A stretch of DNA of 64,000 bases, from the NCBI GenBank assembly GCA_007134025.1, contig SLLR01000030.1:1-64000 (forward strand), in the 5' to 3' direction. The translations under genes and the position numbers were made by a program. Of this stretch, positions 49,144 to 57,603 are shown one piece after another (the first letter of the stretch is position 1; the number at the start of each line of letters is the position of its first letter). The notes below the pieces were generated by a model. That model saw only the letters and a list, made by a program, of their open reading frames with translations. It was not told where the DNA came from and made no database searches. This DNA is from Desulfuromonadaceae bacterium. Lineage in GTDB: Bacteria > Desulfobacterota > Desulfuromonadia > Desulfuromonadales > Syntrophotaleaceae.

Positions 49144-49659
49144 ATGGACGATCTGAAAAAAGTCATCCGAGACATTCACGACTTCCCCCAAAAAGGGGTT
49201 GTGTTTAAGGACATCACCACGCTGCTGGCCGATGCCAAGAGTTTTCACCGTATGGTGGACCTTCTTGCGCATCGTTATCTTGACAAAAAAATTGACCAGG
49301 TCGTCGGTGTTGAAGCCCGCGGCTTTATCCTCGGCGCGGCGCTGGCTTACAAACTGGGGACCGGCATCACCCTGGTGCGAAAACCCGGCAAGCTGCCCTA
49401 TAAAACCGTTCGTAAAAGCTACGAACTCGAGTATGGAACCGACACCCTTGAAATTCACCAGGACGCTTTCAATAAAGGGGCACGGGTCATTATCGCCGAC
49501 GATCTCCTCGCCACCGGTGGTACTGTGTCCACGGTTGTGGAATTGGTAGAAGAAATCGGGGCCGAGGTGATCGAATGCGCCTTTCTGGTGGAACTGGAAT
49601 TTCTGAAAGGCAGGGAGCGTTTGCCGCAAGGTAAAGTTTTCAGCCTTCTGCAATTTTGA
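49144..49659 (+). CDS. apt: Adenine phosphoribosyltransferase
   Basis: A 171-residue purine salvage enzyme (adenine plus PRPP to AMP). [17 protein letters not shown] and [17 protein letters not shown] are family patterns; the PRPP-binding loop is [17 protein letters not shown] (about residues 117-133). Sits 59 bases after rpoS. Confidence 0.96.
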   Translation: MDDLKKVIRDIHDFPQKGVVFKDITTLLADAKSFHRMVDLLAHRYLDKKIDQVVGVEARGFILGAALAYKLGTGITLVRKPGKLPYKTVRKSYELEYGTDTLEIHQDAFNKGARVIIADDLLATGGTVSTVVELVEEIGAEVIECAFLVELEFLKGRERLPQGKVFSLLQF

Positions 49660-49776
49660 AACTCGCTGCAATGAGTCGCTGACAATTTCGATCCGACGAC
49701 ATGGCCTGATGCAACCAGTGGCGCCACCGGCAAAGCCCTTGTCAAGCCCTTCGGCATGCGCTATAAAAACACCTCT

Positions 49777-49853
49777 GGCCCCGTAGCTCAGCTGGATAGA
49801 GCAACCGCCTCCTAAGCGGTAGGTCGTGCGTTCGAATCGCGCCGGGGCCGCCA
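49777..49853 (+). tRNA. tRNA-Arg(CCT)
   Basis: A 77-nt cloverleaf with acceptor GGCCCCG/CGGGGCC, anticodon loop CTCCTAA (anticodon CCT) and an encoded CCA. It marks the left edge of an accessory region, as tRNA 3' ends often do, though I found no second copy of its 3' end nearby. Confidence 0.97.
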
Positions 49854-49925
49854 ATAAAAGCAGGTACTTGCAAGGTTTTAATGCTTCAAGTCTCTTTTGT
49901 ATTTCTAAAATCTCTACCACTTGCT

Positions 49926-50153
49926 CTACCACTTTTGCGCATAAAAAACTTGTTCAAGCGTCCTGGATATCCTGTCCTCCTCTCGAAAGTCCACTTCCTC
50001 ATAAGGTTTGAGAATCCCGTGCTCCCGGGCGAACTCCACCATCGTCACCTTGTCATGAAAGCCAGGGCAGCAAATATTGTTGTAAATGTCCGCCCCGTAA
50101 TATGATCCCAGGTATTCTGCATACGGCCTGAATCGATTTTTTATTAGTCGTTC
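49926..50153 (-). pseudogene. Truncated unidentified reading frame
   Basis: A 75-codon open frame on the minus strand between two stops, ending TAG at 49926-49928. It has no proper start codon near its beginning. The translation is protein-like: YAEYLGSYYGADIYNN, then CCPGFHDKVTMVEFAREHGI and KPYEEVDFREEDRISRTLEQ. I do not recognise the family. It appears to be the C-terminal remnant of a larger gene left beside the tRNA. Confidence 0.4.
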
Positions 50154-50608
50154 CTAAAAAACTCGAAATAGCATCTTTAGCGGGCGATCACCGAGTTCAT
50201 CGAGATCTGTTAAAACCGCCAAAAGCGCCAGGCGCGGCTAGATTATCTTTCGCCAGTTGCTTACGAACAGAAATATTTCAAAGAGCTAAGTGCAGCGTAG
50301 TGGTTTGGTGTTTGCTATTGACGACAGACCCCAAAGCTCCTTTTCGACGCTGGAAAGCCCAAGGCTATTGAGTAAGGATGTCCCCGGAACTCCGGAGGAG
50401 CATGAGAAGCCGTTGGTCTTGGTTTAGCAGAGGATAGGGGCCGGGTCTGCTTTTTTGTGAAAAGGCAGGCGGATATGGTGGTGCATGCTCTTTCGCCGGT
50501 CACCGGTGCAAAATGTGGGCGTTTTTCGGAATCCGGCCGCTTTTGCGCCAGGTTTTTTTGTTGACAAGCTGGCCGGCAACCGCCATTACTAAAAATAGTA
50601 GGTTTTGA
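50154..50608. other. Decayed intergenic stretch
   Basis: About 450 bases with many stops in all frames and no recognised gene. It includes a short hairpin TACTA-AAAA-TAGTA near 50588-50601 and a TTGACA at about 50562 without a clear -10 at proper spacing. Confidence 0.4.
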
Positions 50609-51152
50609 GTGGCAAATTGCACGGGGTTGTCGTTGATGCCCCGTTTTTTTGCCAGGGCGACCGAAAGGGATTACCTATCATCAAGTGGCAGGCCCAACCA
50701 GTATTTTGATAACCGGATGGATGCGGCGGCGGAGTTATTCAACAGAAATATCATCAGTCGAATCATTGTCAGCGGTGATAACAGTAGCAGATATTACAAT
50801 GAACCGCTGGATATGCGTAATGCGCTTATTCAGCAAAGTGTTCCCGCCAACAGAATACACATGGATTATGCCGGGTTCAGAACCCTGGATTCGGTTGTTC
50901 GGACAAAAGAAATTTTCGGACAGGACAAGATAATTGTCATATCTCAGAAATTTCATAATGAACGTGCGGTGTTTATTACCAGGAAAAAGAGTATTGATGC
51001 ACAGGGATTCAATGCCGCTGATGTCACTGAAAACAAACGTCTCAAAACACGATTGCGCGAAATAGGCTCTTGCAATAAAATCCACAGTGGAAGTTGTTTT
51101 TGGTGTGCAACCAAAATTTCTTCGTGAATCCATTGATATCAACGAAGAATGA
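50609..51152 (+). pseudogene. sanA-like (DUF218/ElyC-SanA) pseudogene
   Basis: Residues resembling SanA/YdcF proteins are clear in one frame: GRPNQYFDNRMDAA, IVSGDNSSRYYNEP, MDYAGFRTLDSVVR and ISQKFHNERAVFI. The first frame ends at 51127, but the family's C-terminal end (VFGVQPKFLRESI) continues in another frame to a TGA at 51150-51152, so there is a frameshift near 51085. The N-terminal membrane anchor is missing, and stops lie just upstream of the visible part. SanA proteins act in the cell envelope; this copy is probably non-functional. Confidence 0.7.
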
Positions 51153-51228
51153 AAGCTCTCGAAAACAGACCTGGACGGAAAAATAAGTTTACGTAAACTG
51201 AAAACATTTATCGCAAAGGAGATAACCA

Positions 51229-51735
51229 ATGAAAAAAATACTTGCATTTGTACTAGCCATAACACTTGTTTCACTCGGTTTATCGATGGCATCAAGCCAT
51301 GGAGACGCTGAAAAGGAGGAAATCAAAGACTATGGCAAACAACCCTGGGTGGTTGATATTGAAGAGCTGACGAAAAACAATCAGAACTTCCGAACTGCCA
51401 TGTGGACCGGCCAATATCTTCAGATGACGGTTATGTCCATTCCTGTCGGTGGTGAGATCGGTCTTGAAGTGCATACTAACGAAGATCAGTTTATGCGGGT
51501 TGAAGAAGGAAAAGCCCGGGTTGTCATGGGGCCGGCCAAAGATAATTTGACGTTTGATAAAAACGTTTCTGATGACTGGGCAATATTCATTCCTGCGGGT
51601 GTCTGGCACAATGTTATGAATACGGGCGAGAAGCCATTGAAAGTGTATACCATTTACTCACCGCCCGAACATCCCGCGGGAACTGTGCATAAAACCTTTG
51701 AGGAATCCGAAGCTGATCATCACCATCATCATTAA
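51229..51735 (+). CDS. Exported cupin-domain protein with histidine tail
   Basis: A 168-residue protein with a signal peptide (MKKILAFVLAITLVSLGLSMAS) and a single cupin barrel. The metal-site motifs are recognisable: LEVHTNEDQFMRVEEGKARVV (residues 83-103, with His, Glu) and PAGVWHNVMNTGE with the later His. It ends EADHHHHH, five natural histidines that would bind metal. It is intact, unlike its neighbours, and has AAGGAG upstream. The substrate is unknown; cupins range from isomerases to seed-storage-like binding proteins. Confidence 0.8.
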   Translation: MKKILAFVLAITLVSLGLSMASSHGDAEKEEIKDYGKQPWVVDIEELTKNNQNFRTAMWTGQYLQMTVMSIPVGGEIGLEVHTNEDQFMRVEEGKARVVMGPAKDNLTFDKNVSDDWAIFIPAGVWHNVMNTGEKPLKVYTIYSPPEHPAGTVHKTFEESEADHHHHH

Positions 51736-51766
51736 GCATTCCGGAATAACCTGCAGACTGGCAGGC

Positions 51767-52357
51767 TTAAGGAGAGGTCGTCGCCGCATTCGTGATATCG
51801 GCGTTCTGGCGCTTTGAGTCCTTGCTTTTGTAACCCTGTCGAACCTCAAAGACCGTTCCTTCAAGCGTGGAAAATACCTTGGGATTTACGCCGACCTCGT
51901 CTGCGGACTTTCTCATCCATTCATGGAATTGATCCCGCTTGCTCTTGTCGGGGATTCGATCCAGCGGCACCCTGCCATCAAGGTAGAGGGTGCGCTTCTT
52001 GCCTGTCGGCAGCAATACATCATAGGACCACGTCACGTCTTCATCCGAAAGGCCCAACGAATCTCGCAGGATAGTTCTGAAGAGCTTTTCACATCCGATT
52101 CCGGTTTTACGGTAGACACTCGTCATGCCACCAGCCGCATTATGAGCGGCACACATCATTGGGTGGTCCAGCTCGAACCAGCTGTAAAACGGGTCCGCCT
52201 GATACAGTGCCTGGAACTGCTCTAAAGTCAGGCCGCCTCCCTTGTTGCCCTGGCCGAATTTCGGTTTGTACTTCGCGCACACACGAATCGGCTCTAGAGC
52301 GAGGTCAAGATAGGCCGCGTCATTCTGTCTCAGGCGAGTTATCCTTCTTGTTGTCAT
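51767..52357 (-). CDS. Unknown protein with nuclease-like motif, probably C-terminally truncated
   Basis: A 196-residue protein that I cannot assign to a family with confidence. The stretch FELDHPMMCAAHNAAGGMTS followed by YRKTGIGCEKLFR (about residues 62-95) looks like a conserved core. FEVRQGYKSKDSKRQNAD (about 168-185) has the acidic-x-Lys arrangement of a PD-(D/E)XK nuclease. After NADITNAATTSP the frame stops abruptly at the point where a longer protein would continue. It could be a restriction endonuclease remnant or a phage-type protein. It is the last of a series of minus-strand small frames. Confidence 0.6.
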   Translation of the reverse strand: MTTRRITRLRQNDAAYLDLALEPIRVCAKYKPKFGQGNKGGGLTLEQFQALYQADPFYSWFELDHPMMCAAHNAAGGMTSVYRKTGIGCEKLFRTILRDSLGLSDEDVTWSYDVLLPTGKKRTLYLDGRVPLDRIPDKSKRDQFHEWMRKSADEVGVNPKVFSTLEGTVFEVRQGYKSKDSKRQNADITNAATTSP

Positions 52358-52516
52358 CTAGCTTCAAGCCTTCCATTGGTGTCGTAACGGCTAACCTCGC
52401 TTTTCAGCGGGCGCGGCTTTTTGCGATCCGCTGCAAAAGCCTTGATAGCTTCGTGTCTGCCAAAGCACGAAGTCAATTTTTTTTATATCGGTGATCTGAT
52501 CGCGCTGGTCTATCAA

Positions 52517-52615
52517 TTAGTCAAAGACCTCAATCATTAACTTGTCTTCAGGGGATTCAATACGCTTGCTGTACCATGTGCGAATCCCTTTAAAGATGAT
52601 TTTCGCTCTCACCAT
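52517..52615 (-). CDS. Possible 32-residue protein
   Basis: An ATG frame of 32 codons (VRAKIIFKGIRTWYSKRI...) whose start overlaps the end of the preceding minus-strand frame. Its composition is protein-like, but the size is small and no family is recognised. Could be a fragment of a longer decayed gene. Confidence 0.25.
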   Translation of the reverse strand: MVRAKIIFKGIRTWYSKRIESPEDKLMIEVFD

Positions 52616-52994
52616 TCTTATTCGGTGAGGAATACGCTGGGGCTTTTTGTCCTGTGTTTTTGATTACATAATGGTCCCAAACGGGTTCATTCGGATCAAG
52701 AGTTGCTGATAGTTTGCTTGAAAACGATGGTTCGTAGCGGCCAAGAATAGCATGCAAGTGGTCAAGAGTCTCTTCGAACCGAGGAGATACTTCTTTCCCT
52801 CTTTCCATAAACGATTAATACTCTGAATACCAATCTCTAGGACGCTGCCTGATGCGGTAGAAGTGATTAAAGCGTTTCTGGATTATTTTATGAGTGCCTA
52901 CATCGACAGCCGGAAGCATCGACATTATTTCCAGGTACTGACCGATGCCCTCACGTACTTTCTCGATTGCAGCAACAAAATCATCCTTTTGCAT
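52590..52994 (-). pseudogene. Unknown gene interrupted by an in-frame stop
   Basis: Two frames in the same phase: 52994-52815 (59 residues, MQKDDFVAAIEKVREGIGQY, then FNHFYRIRQRPRDWYSEY) and 52808-52590 (72 residues, MERGKEVSPRFEETLDHLH). Only TAA TCG TTT separates them, and the second has no ribosome site, whereas GGAG lies seven bases before the first. Together they would give 134 residues of continuous protein-like sequence. Either one gene broken by a stop codon or two coupled small proteins. Family not recognised. Confidence 0.45.
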
Positions 52995-53193
52995 CGGGAT
53001 TCTCCAAGGCTATCGGGGGTGGCCCTTGAGCCGGGCCCCGCAGGGGCATCTGGTTGCCTTGGTGCGTGGGTAGTTCCCCGGGTTTTGGATTTATGGTATA
53101 AGGCGGTAACCAGTATTCGGGAAAAGAACCCTGAGGGCTGAAATCCCATTCCAACCTGCGAAGCAAAGCATTTTTCATTTCGTGGAGGCGCAC
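52981..53193 (-). CDS. Possible small Pro-rich protein
   Basis: A 70-residue frame overlapping the downstream minus-strand frame by 14 bases. Sequence includes LEWDFSPQGSFPEYWLPP and a Pro/Gly/Gln-rich tail. It starts with GTG without a visible ribosome site (an internal ATG at 53178 is an alternative). Protein-like composition, but evidence is weak. Confidence 0.3.
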   Translation of the reverse strand: MRLHEMKNALLRRLEWDFSPQGSFPEYWLPPYTINPKPGELPTHQGNQMPLRGPAQGPPPIALENPDAKG

Positions 53194-53237
53194 GCGTCAG
53201 GTCAGGGTCGTGGAAAGTCGCTCATACGTTGTTGGGT

Positions 53238-53255
53238 GGACTTTTTGCGACGCCA
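53238..53255. repeat. 18-bp copy of the rpoS-upstream element end
   Basis: GGACTTTTTGCGACGCCA is an exact inverted copy of 47934-47951. It lies 19 bases before the ftsE ATG, at the right edge of the accessory region. Flanks differ from the first copy, so only the element end is shared. Confidence 0.6.
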
Positions 53256-53274
53256 GCGAAAAAGGTTACCGGTC

Positions 53275-53943
53275 ATGATTCAGCTTTACAACGTTTGCAA
53301 GACCTACCAAAAGGACGCTGCATCCGCTCTTCACAATTTGAACCTGAAGATTGCCAAGGGGGATTTTGTTTATATCACCGGTCCGTCCGGTGCCGGCAAA
53401 TCGACGCTTCTGAAGCTACTTTATTGTGCCGAAAAGCCGAACCGGGGTCAGATTCTGGTCAATGGAAAAAATATTACCCGCATGGGCAGCTCACATGTTC
53501 CGCAACTGCGTCGACATACGGGCATTGTCTTTCAGGATTTCAAATTGCTTGAAAGTCGGACGCTGTTTGAAAACGTGGCGTTCCCATTGGAGGTTCAGGG
53601 TAAAAAGCGGTTCGAAATCAGCAACAAGGTCTATCAGACGCTGAAGCACGTCGGTCTGCACGGAAAACTGCACAAATACCCTCTGCAGCTGTCGGGAGGA
53701 GAGCAGCAGAGGGTGGCGATTGCCCGGGCTCTGGTCGTCGATCCCCTGATTCTGCTGGCCGATGAACCCACCGGCAACCTTGATCTGGAAGTCACCCTGG
53801 AAATCTTTGAACTGTTCAAGAAGGCCAACGCTCGAGGCACCACGGTCCTTCTGGCCACCCACGATCAGGAGCTGATACGGCGATTTCCACGCCGCGCCAT
53901 TGCTCTGGAAAACGGTCAGCTGGTCTATGATCACACACCCTAG
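53275..53943 (+). CDS. ftsE: Cell division ATP-binding protein FtsE
   Basis: A 222-residue ABC ATPase that, with FtsX, transmits ATP hydrolysis to periplasmic wall hydrolases at the septum. Walker A is GPSGAGKST (about residues 36-44), the signature LSGGEQQRVAIARAL (about 139-153), Walker B LLADEPTGNL. Start chosen at MIQLYNVCKTY; the longer open frame covers the repeat sequence. ftsX follows 100 bases downstream. Confidence 0.96.
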   Translation: MIQLYNVCKTYQKDAASALHNLNLKIAKGDFVYITGPSGAGKSTLLKLLYCAEKPNRGQILVNGKNITRMGSSHVPQLRRHTGIVFQDFKLLESRTLFENVAFPLEVQGKKRFEISNKVYQTLKHVGLHGKLHKYPLQLSGGEQQRVAIARALVVDPLILLADEPTGNLDLEVTLEIFELFKKANARGTTVLLATHDQELIRRFPRRAIALENGQLVYDHTP

Positions 53944-54043
53944 CCAGCGCATGGATAGTTGGACAGGCTCCTGGCAGCCGTCAATCATTGGCGGCGTTAC
54001 CGGGACAGAGCCTGCACTGCCGCGAAAAGATTGAGGAGGTATC

Positions 54044-54940
54044 GTGCTCGATCCGCTGATTTATCTGTTTCGCCGGGTTTTCCGTAATATTCGGCAGAGT
54101 CCGGTGTTGTGCAGCGCCGCTGTCGGCACGGTGGCGGTGGCTCTCACCATTCTCGCTTTTTTTTCCCTGATTGTTATCAACGTACAATCCCTGGCGGCGC
54201 ACTGGAGCGAAGAAATTCAAATTGTTGCGTATCTGGAACGAGAGCCTTCCCCGGCCCGTCTCAAGCAATGGCGGGCCAGCATCGAAGAGATGCCCGAAGT
54301 GGCGGCGGTGCTTTATGTCGATCAGCAGGAAGCGTTGCGTCGGTTCAAGAGTCGCCTCGGTTCCGATTCGGACCTTTTGGAGGGCTTCGGGGCGGAGATT
54401 CTTCCCGCATCGCTGGAGATTTCGCTGCGCGAGCAGTACCGCACCCGTGAATCGGCGGAAACGGTGGTAGGAAGGCTTCGTCACAATCCGGAACTGGCGG
54501 AATTCAACTACGGCCAGGACTGGCTGGAGCGGTTCGAGGCCTTTCTGGAACTGCTGCGTTTTGGGGCTGTGGTGTTGGGAATTTTTCTGCTGTTCGCGGC
54601 GCTTTTTATCGTGGCCAATACCATCAAGCTGACCCTTTACGCCCGCCGCGACGAGCTGGAAATCATGGCCCTGGTAGGGGCGACTTCCTGGTTCATAAAA
54701 ATCCCCTTTCTCCTGGAGGGGGCTTTGCAGGGAGCTCTGGGGGCTCTTTTAGCCCTGATAGGAGCACTGGCTCTGTTTCAGCTTTTTCTGCGTCAGGGAC
54801 TGGTAGCGCTGTTGTCTGTTTCCGGTGGCGACCAGGTTGTCTTTCTTGTCTGGCAGCAGCAGTTGATGCTGGTGTGCACCGGGATTCTGCTGGGCCTTGT
54901 CGGCAGTGTACTGTCGTTGCGAAAATTTGTGCGTATCTAG
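54044..54940 (+). CDS. ftsX: Cell division protein FtsX
   Basis: A 298-residue membrane protein. A first transmembrane segment near residue 30 (VALTILAFFSLIVINV) is followed by an extracytoplasmic domain of about 120 residues (IQIVAYLEREPSPARLKQW...), then three segments from about 175 to the end. This is the FtsX topology, distinct from generic permeases by its large loop. The start is GTG or an adjacent codon after GAGGAGG. Lies directly upstream of an EnvC-like gene, which is its expected partner. Confidence 0.94.
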   Translation: MLDPLIYLFRRVFRNIRQSPVLCSAAVGTVAVALTILAFFSLIVINVQSLAAHWSEEIQIVAYLEREPSPARLKQWRASIEEMPEVAAVLYVDQQEALRRFKSRLGSDSDLLEGFGAEILPASLEISLREQYRTRESAETVVGRLRHNPELAEFNYGQDWLERFEAFLELLRFGAVVLGIFLLFAALFIVANTIKLTLYARRDELEIMALVGATSWFIKIPFLLEGALQGALGALLALIGALALFQLFLRQGLVALLSVSGGDQVVFLVWQQQLMLVCTGILLGLVGSVLSLRKFVRI

Positions 54941-54952
54941 AAGGGATATCTC

Positions 54953-56104
54953 ATGCCCTTTATTCGATTTTTCTGGGTGGTCCTGCTGGGAATGCTGTGG
55001 TTGAGCGCCATTCCGGCGGTCGCAGACAATCTCGAAGCCAATCGCCAGGAGCTCAGGCGGATTCAGGAACAGATCAAAATCCTTTCCGAGAACCTGCAAC
55101 AAGAACGCAAGGAGCGAGGCGTTGTAGAAAAAGATCTGGAGGGATTGCAGCGTCAGTTGACCCGGTTGCGGGCTCAGGAGGGGCGCCTGGATAATGACTT
55201 CAAATCCACTCTACGGGAAATCACCGTCACTGAAAAAGACATTGCCGCTCTACACAAGCAGACCCGGCAGAGAAAAGATCTGGTTGCCAGACGGCTGGCG
55301 GCCATGTACCGAGGGGAGGAGATGCGCCTGCTGCGGATTCTGTTCAGCAACCGTTCTCCTGCGGCCATCGCCGAGGACTACCACCTTTTCAAGCGAGTGG
55401 TTGAGCACGACCGGGTACTGCTTGAAGGTTTTCGCCACGATCAACAGTTGCTCGATAGGAAGCTGGCCGAACTGGATGGGCTCAAGTCCCGGCAGCAACA
55501 GCAGATGCAGCAACTTCAGGCCAATCGCGATACCCTGCAGGAAGGACGCAGGCTCAAGACCCGTCTGCTGACTCAACTGCAGCAGCGGGAAGGTTCTCTG
55601 GCCTCCGAATTAACCGGTTTGCAGGAGAAAAGAGAGCGGCTTGCGACACTGGTCAAAAAACTTGAATCCGCCCCGACCCCCACGTATACTCAGCCGGCTG
55701 ACGGATTTGCCCGGCAAAAAGGCCGGCTTGGCTGGCCTGTCAAAGGCCGTGTCAAAATCCCTTTTGGTTCCGGCCGCCTCGCGGACCTCGGCACCTTGTA
55801 CGACAGCCAGGGGATTGAAATCGCGGTGACGGGCAGCCAGGCGATTCATGCCGCATGGAGCGGCAAGGTCATCTACGCCAGCGTTTTTCGCGGCTACGGC
55901 AACATGATTATTATCGATCATGGCGACCACTACTATACGCTCTATGCTCAGGCCAGCAGCCTGCGCAAAAGGGTGGGAGATCTTGTTGAAAAAGGTGAGT
56001 TGATTGCTCATCCCGGCTACGAGGATGCCGACAGCATGTATTTTGAAGTGCGCCATCGCGGAACTCCCCTCAATCCTCTGGAGTGGCTGGAACCCCGCTC
56101 TTAG
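54953..56104 (+). CDS. EnvC-like murein hydrolase activator
   Basis: A 383-residue exported protein: signal peptide (residues 1-23, FWVVLLGMLWLSAIPAVA), a long coiled coil (about 25-240, ELRRIQEQIKILSENLQQE...) and a C-terminal LytM/M23 domain. The LytM active site is degenerate: YDSQGIEIAV instead of HxGxD, and HYYTLYAQ where the second His would be. This matches EnvC, which activates amidases under FtsEX control rather than cutting the wall itself. The gene order ftsE-ftsX-envC supports that. Confidence 0.9.
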   Translation: MPFIRFFWVVLLGMLWLSAIPAVADNLEANRQELRRIQEQIKILSENLQQERKERGVVEKDLEGLQRQLTRLRAQEGRLDNDFKSTLREITVTEKDIAALHKQTRQRKDLVARRLAAMYRGEEMRLLRILFSNRSPAAIAEDYHLFKRVVEHDRVLLEGFRHDQQLLDRKLAELDGLKSRQQQQMQQLQANRDTLQEGRRLKTRLLTQLQQREGSLASELTGLQEKRERLATLVKKLESAPTPTYTQPADGFARQKGRLGWPVKGRVKIPFGSGRLADLGTLYDSQGIEIAVTGSQAIHAAWSGKVIYASVFRGYGNMIIIDHGDHYYTLYAQASSLRKRVGDLVEKGELIAHPGYEDADSMYFEVRHRGTPLNPLEWLEPRS

Positions 56105-56226
56105 GAGTAAGCAGGTTGAACAAATTCCTTCCCGGCCCCCCTCAGGTTGTTAAATCAGCTCGCAGAGGCCGGCGCAGTCCCTTTTCTGCTGATGGCTGAT
56201 CCACGCCCACTCACAGGAGTCCTTAA

Positions 56227-57537
56227 ATGTACAACAAATCAAGACCGACAACCCTGTTTCTGATAATGCTGATGTTGGCAGGCTGGATGCTGATCGCTCG
56301 AGCCGATCGTCCCGCAACCGCTCAGGAGACAACCGGCTATCAGAGCCTGCAACTGTTTACCGATGTGCTGTCCATCATTCGGCGCAGCTACGTGGAAGAA
56401 GTGGACATGAAAGACCTGATCCACGGCGCCATCAACGGCATGCTGGTCTCGCTGGATCCTCATTCTGCTTTTCTTCCAGCCGATTTGTATTCGGAACTTA
56501 AAATCGACACTACCGGCGAGTTCGGCGGTCTGGGAATTGAAATCACGATTCGTGAAGGGGTCCTGACCGTTGTCTCTCCCATCGAGGGCACCCCCGCCGA
56601 TCGCGCCGGATTACGGGCCGGTGACATGATTGTAAAAATTGAAGACCGTCTGACCAAAGACATGACCATCATGGAGGCAGTGCGGATGATGCGAGGCCCC
56701 AAGGGCACGAAGGTGCGCATCACGATTCTGCGGGAATCGTTGGTACGGCCCCTGGAGTTAGAAATCGTCCGGGAAATTATTCAGGTCAGGAGCGTCAAGG
56801 CGCAGTTGCTGGCCGAAAATATCGGCTATGTTCGCATCGCCCAATTCCAGGAACGGACCCATGACGATCTGATGAAGGCTTTGGCAGGCCTTAGAACAGA
56901 GAACCGTCGAAATCTCCAAGGTCTGGTGCTCGACCTGCGCAACAATCCCGGTGGCCTGCTGGACCAGGCGGTCAAAGTGGCGGATACCTTTCTCAAGAGT
57001 GGTCTTATCGTCTATACCGACGGGCGGGAAGAGGGGAGTCAGATGCGGTTTTCCGCTCGTGCGCCGCGTACGGAGCCGGACTACCCCATCGTGGTTCTGA
57101 TTAACGGCGGAAGCGCCAGTGCCGCAGAAATTGTCGCCGGCGCCCTGCAGGATCACCACCGGGCGGTCATTCTGGGAACCCAGAGTTTCGGCAAGGGATC
57201 GGTACAGACCATTATTCCCATGTCCGACGACACGGGTCTGCGCCTGACCACGGCGCGCTACTTTACGCCCAAGGGCACCTCCATTCAGGCCAAGGGCATT
57301 GTTCCGGACATTCTGGTCAAGCCAATAGAAATTTCAGAAACCGATGAAGATTCGCTTGTTAAGGAGAAGGACCTGACAAATCACATTGATTTTGAAGGGC
57401 CGTCGGAAACCCCTGCGCCACCGGAGCAGGACTTCGGTCTTGACGAGACGTTCCGGCAGGATTACCCCTTGATGAGGGCTCTTGATCTTCTGAAGGGTTG
57501 GCACCTTATGAAGGGGCTGCAATACTCGGCGTCCTGA
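56227..57537 (+). CDS. ctpA: Carboxyl-terminal processing protease (S41)
   Basis: A 436-residue periplasmic serine protease. Signal/anchor at residues 8-25, a PDZ domain at about 98-180 (GGLGIEITIREG, GLRAGDMIVKIED), then the S41 domain. The Ser-Lys dyad is S298 in NGGSASAAEIVAG and K323 in SFGKGSVQT. A tail rich in Pro and Glu follows. CAGGAG precedes the ATG. Sits between the EnvC-like gene and a polysaccharide deacetylase, suggesting a wall-remodelling group. Confidence 0.95.
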   Translation: MYNKSRPTTLFLIMLMLAGWMLIARADRPATAQETTGYQSLQLFTDVLSIIRRSYVEEVDMKDLIHGAINGMLVSLDPHSAFLPADLYSELKIDTTGEFGGLGIEITIREGVLTVVSPIEGTPADRAGLRAGDMIVKIEDRLTKDMTIMEAVRMMRGPKGTKVRITILRESLVRPLELEIVREIIQVRSVKAQLLAENIGYVRIAQFQERTHDDLMKALAGLRTENRRNLQGLVLDLRNNPGGLLDQAVKVADTFLKSGLIVYTDGREEGSQMRFSARAPRTEPDYPIVVLINGGSASAAEIVAGALQDHHRAVILGTQSFGKGSVQTIIPMSDDTGLRLTTARYFTPKGTSIQAKGIVPDILVKPIEISETDEDSLVKEKDLTNHIDFEGPSETPAPPEQDFGLDETFRQDYPLMRALDLLKGWHLMKGLQYSAS

Positions 57538-57563
57538 GTTTTCGGGAGCGTAAGAGATGTTTC

Positions 57564-57594
57564 CGGGGGGTCGCATTATCCCCCCGTTGTTTTG
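57564..57594 (+). terminator. Probable terminator after ctpA
   Basis: CGGGGGG (57564-57570) pairs with CCCCCCG (57580-57586), followed by TTGTTTTG. The T run is broken, so termination may be partial and the deacetylase gene may still be read. Confidence 0.5.
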
Positions 57595-57603
57595 TGAGTT
57601 TTC

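Noticed and set aside
49777-53270. Intact prophage or integrative element
   Set aside because: No integrase, transposase, phage structural gene or duplicated attachment sequence is visible, so only a remnant can be claimed.
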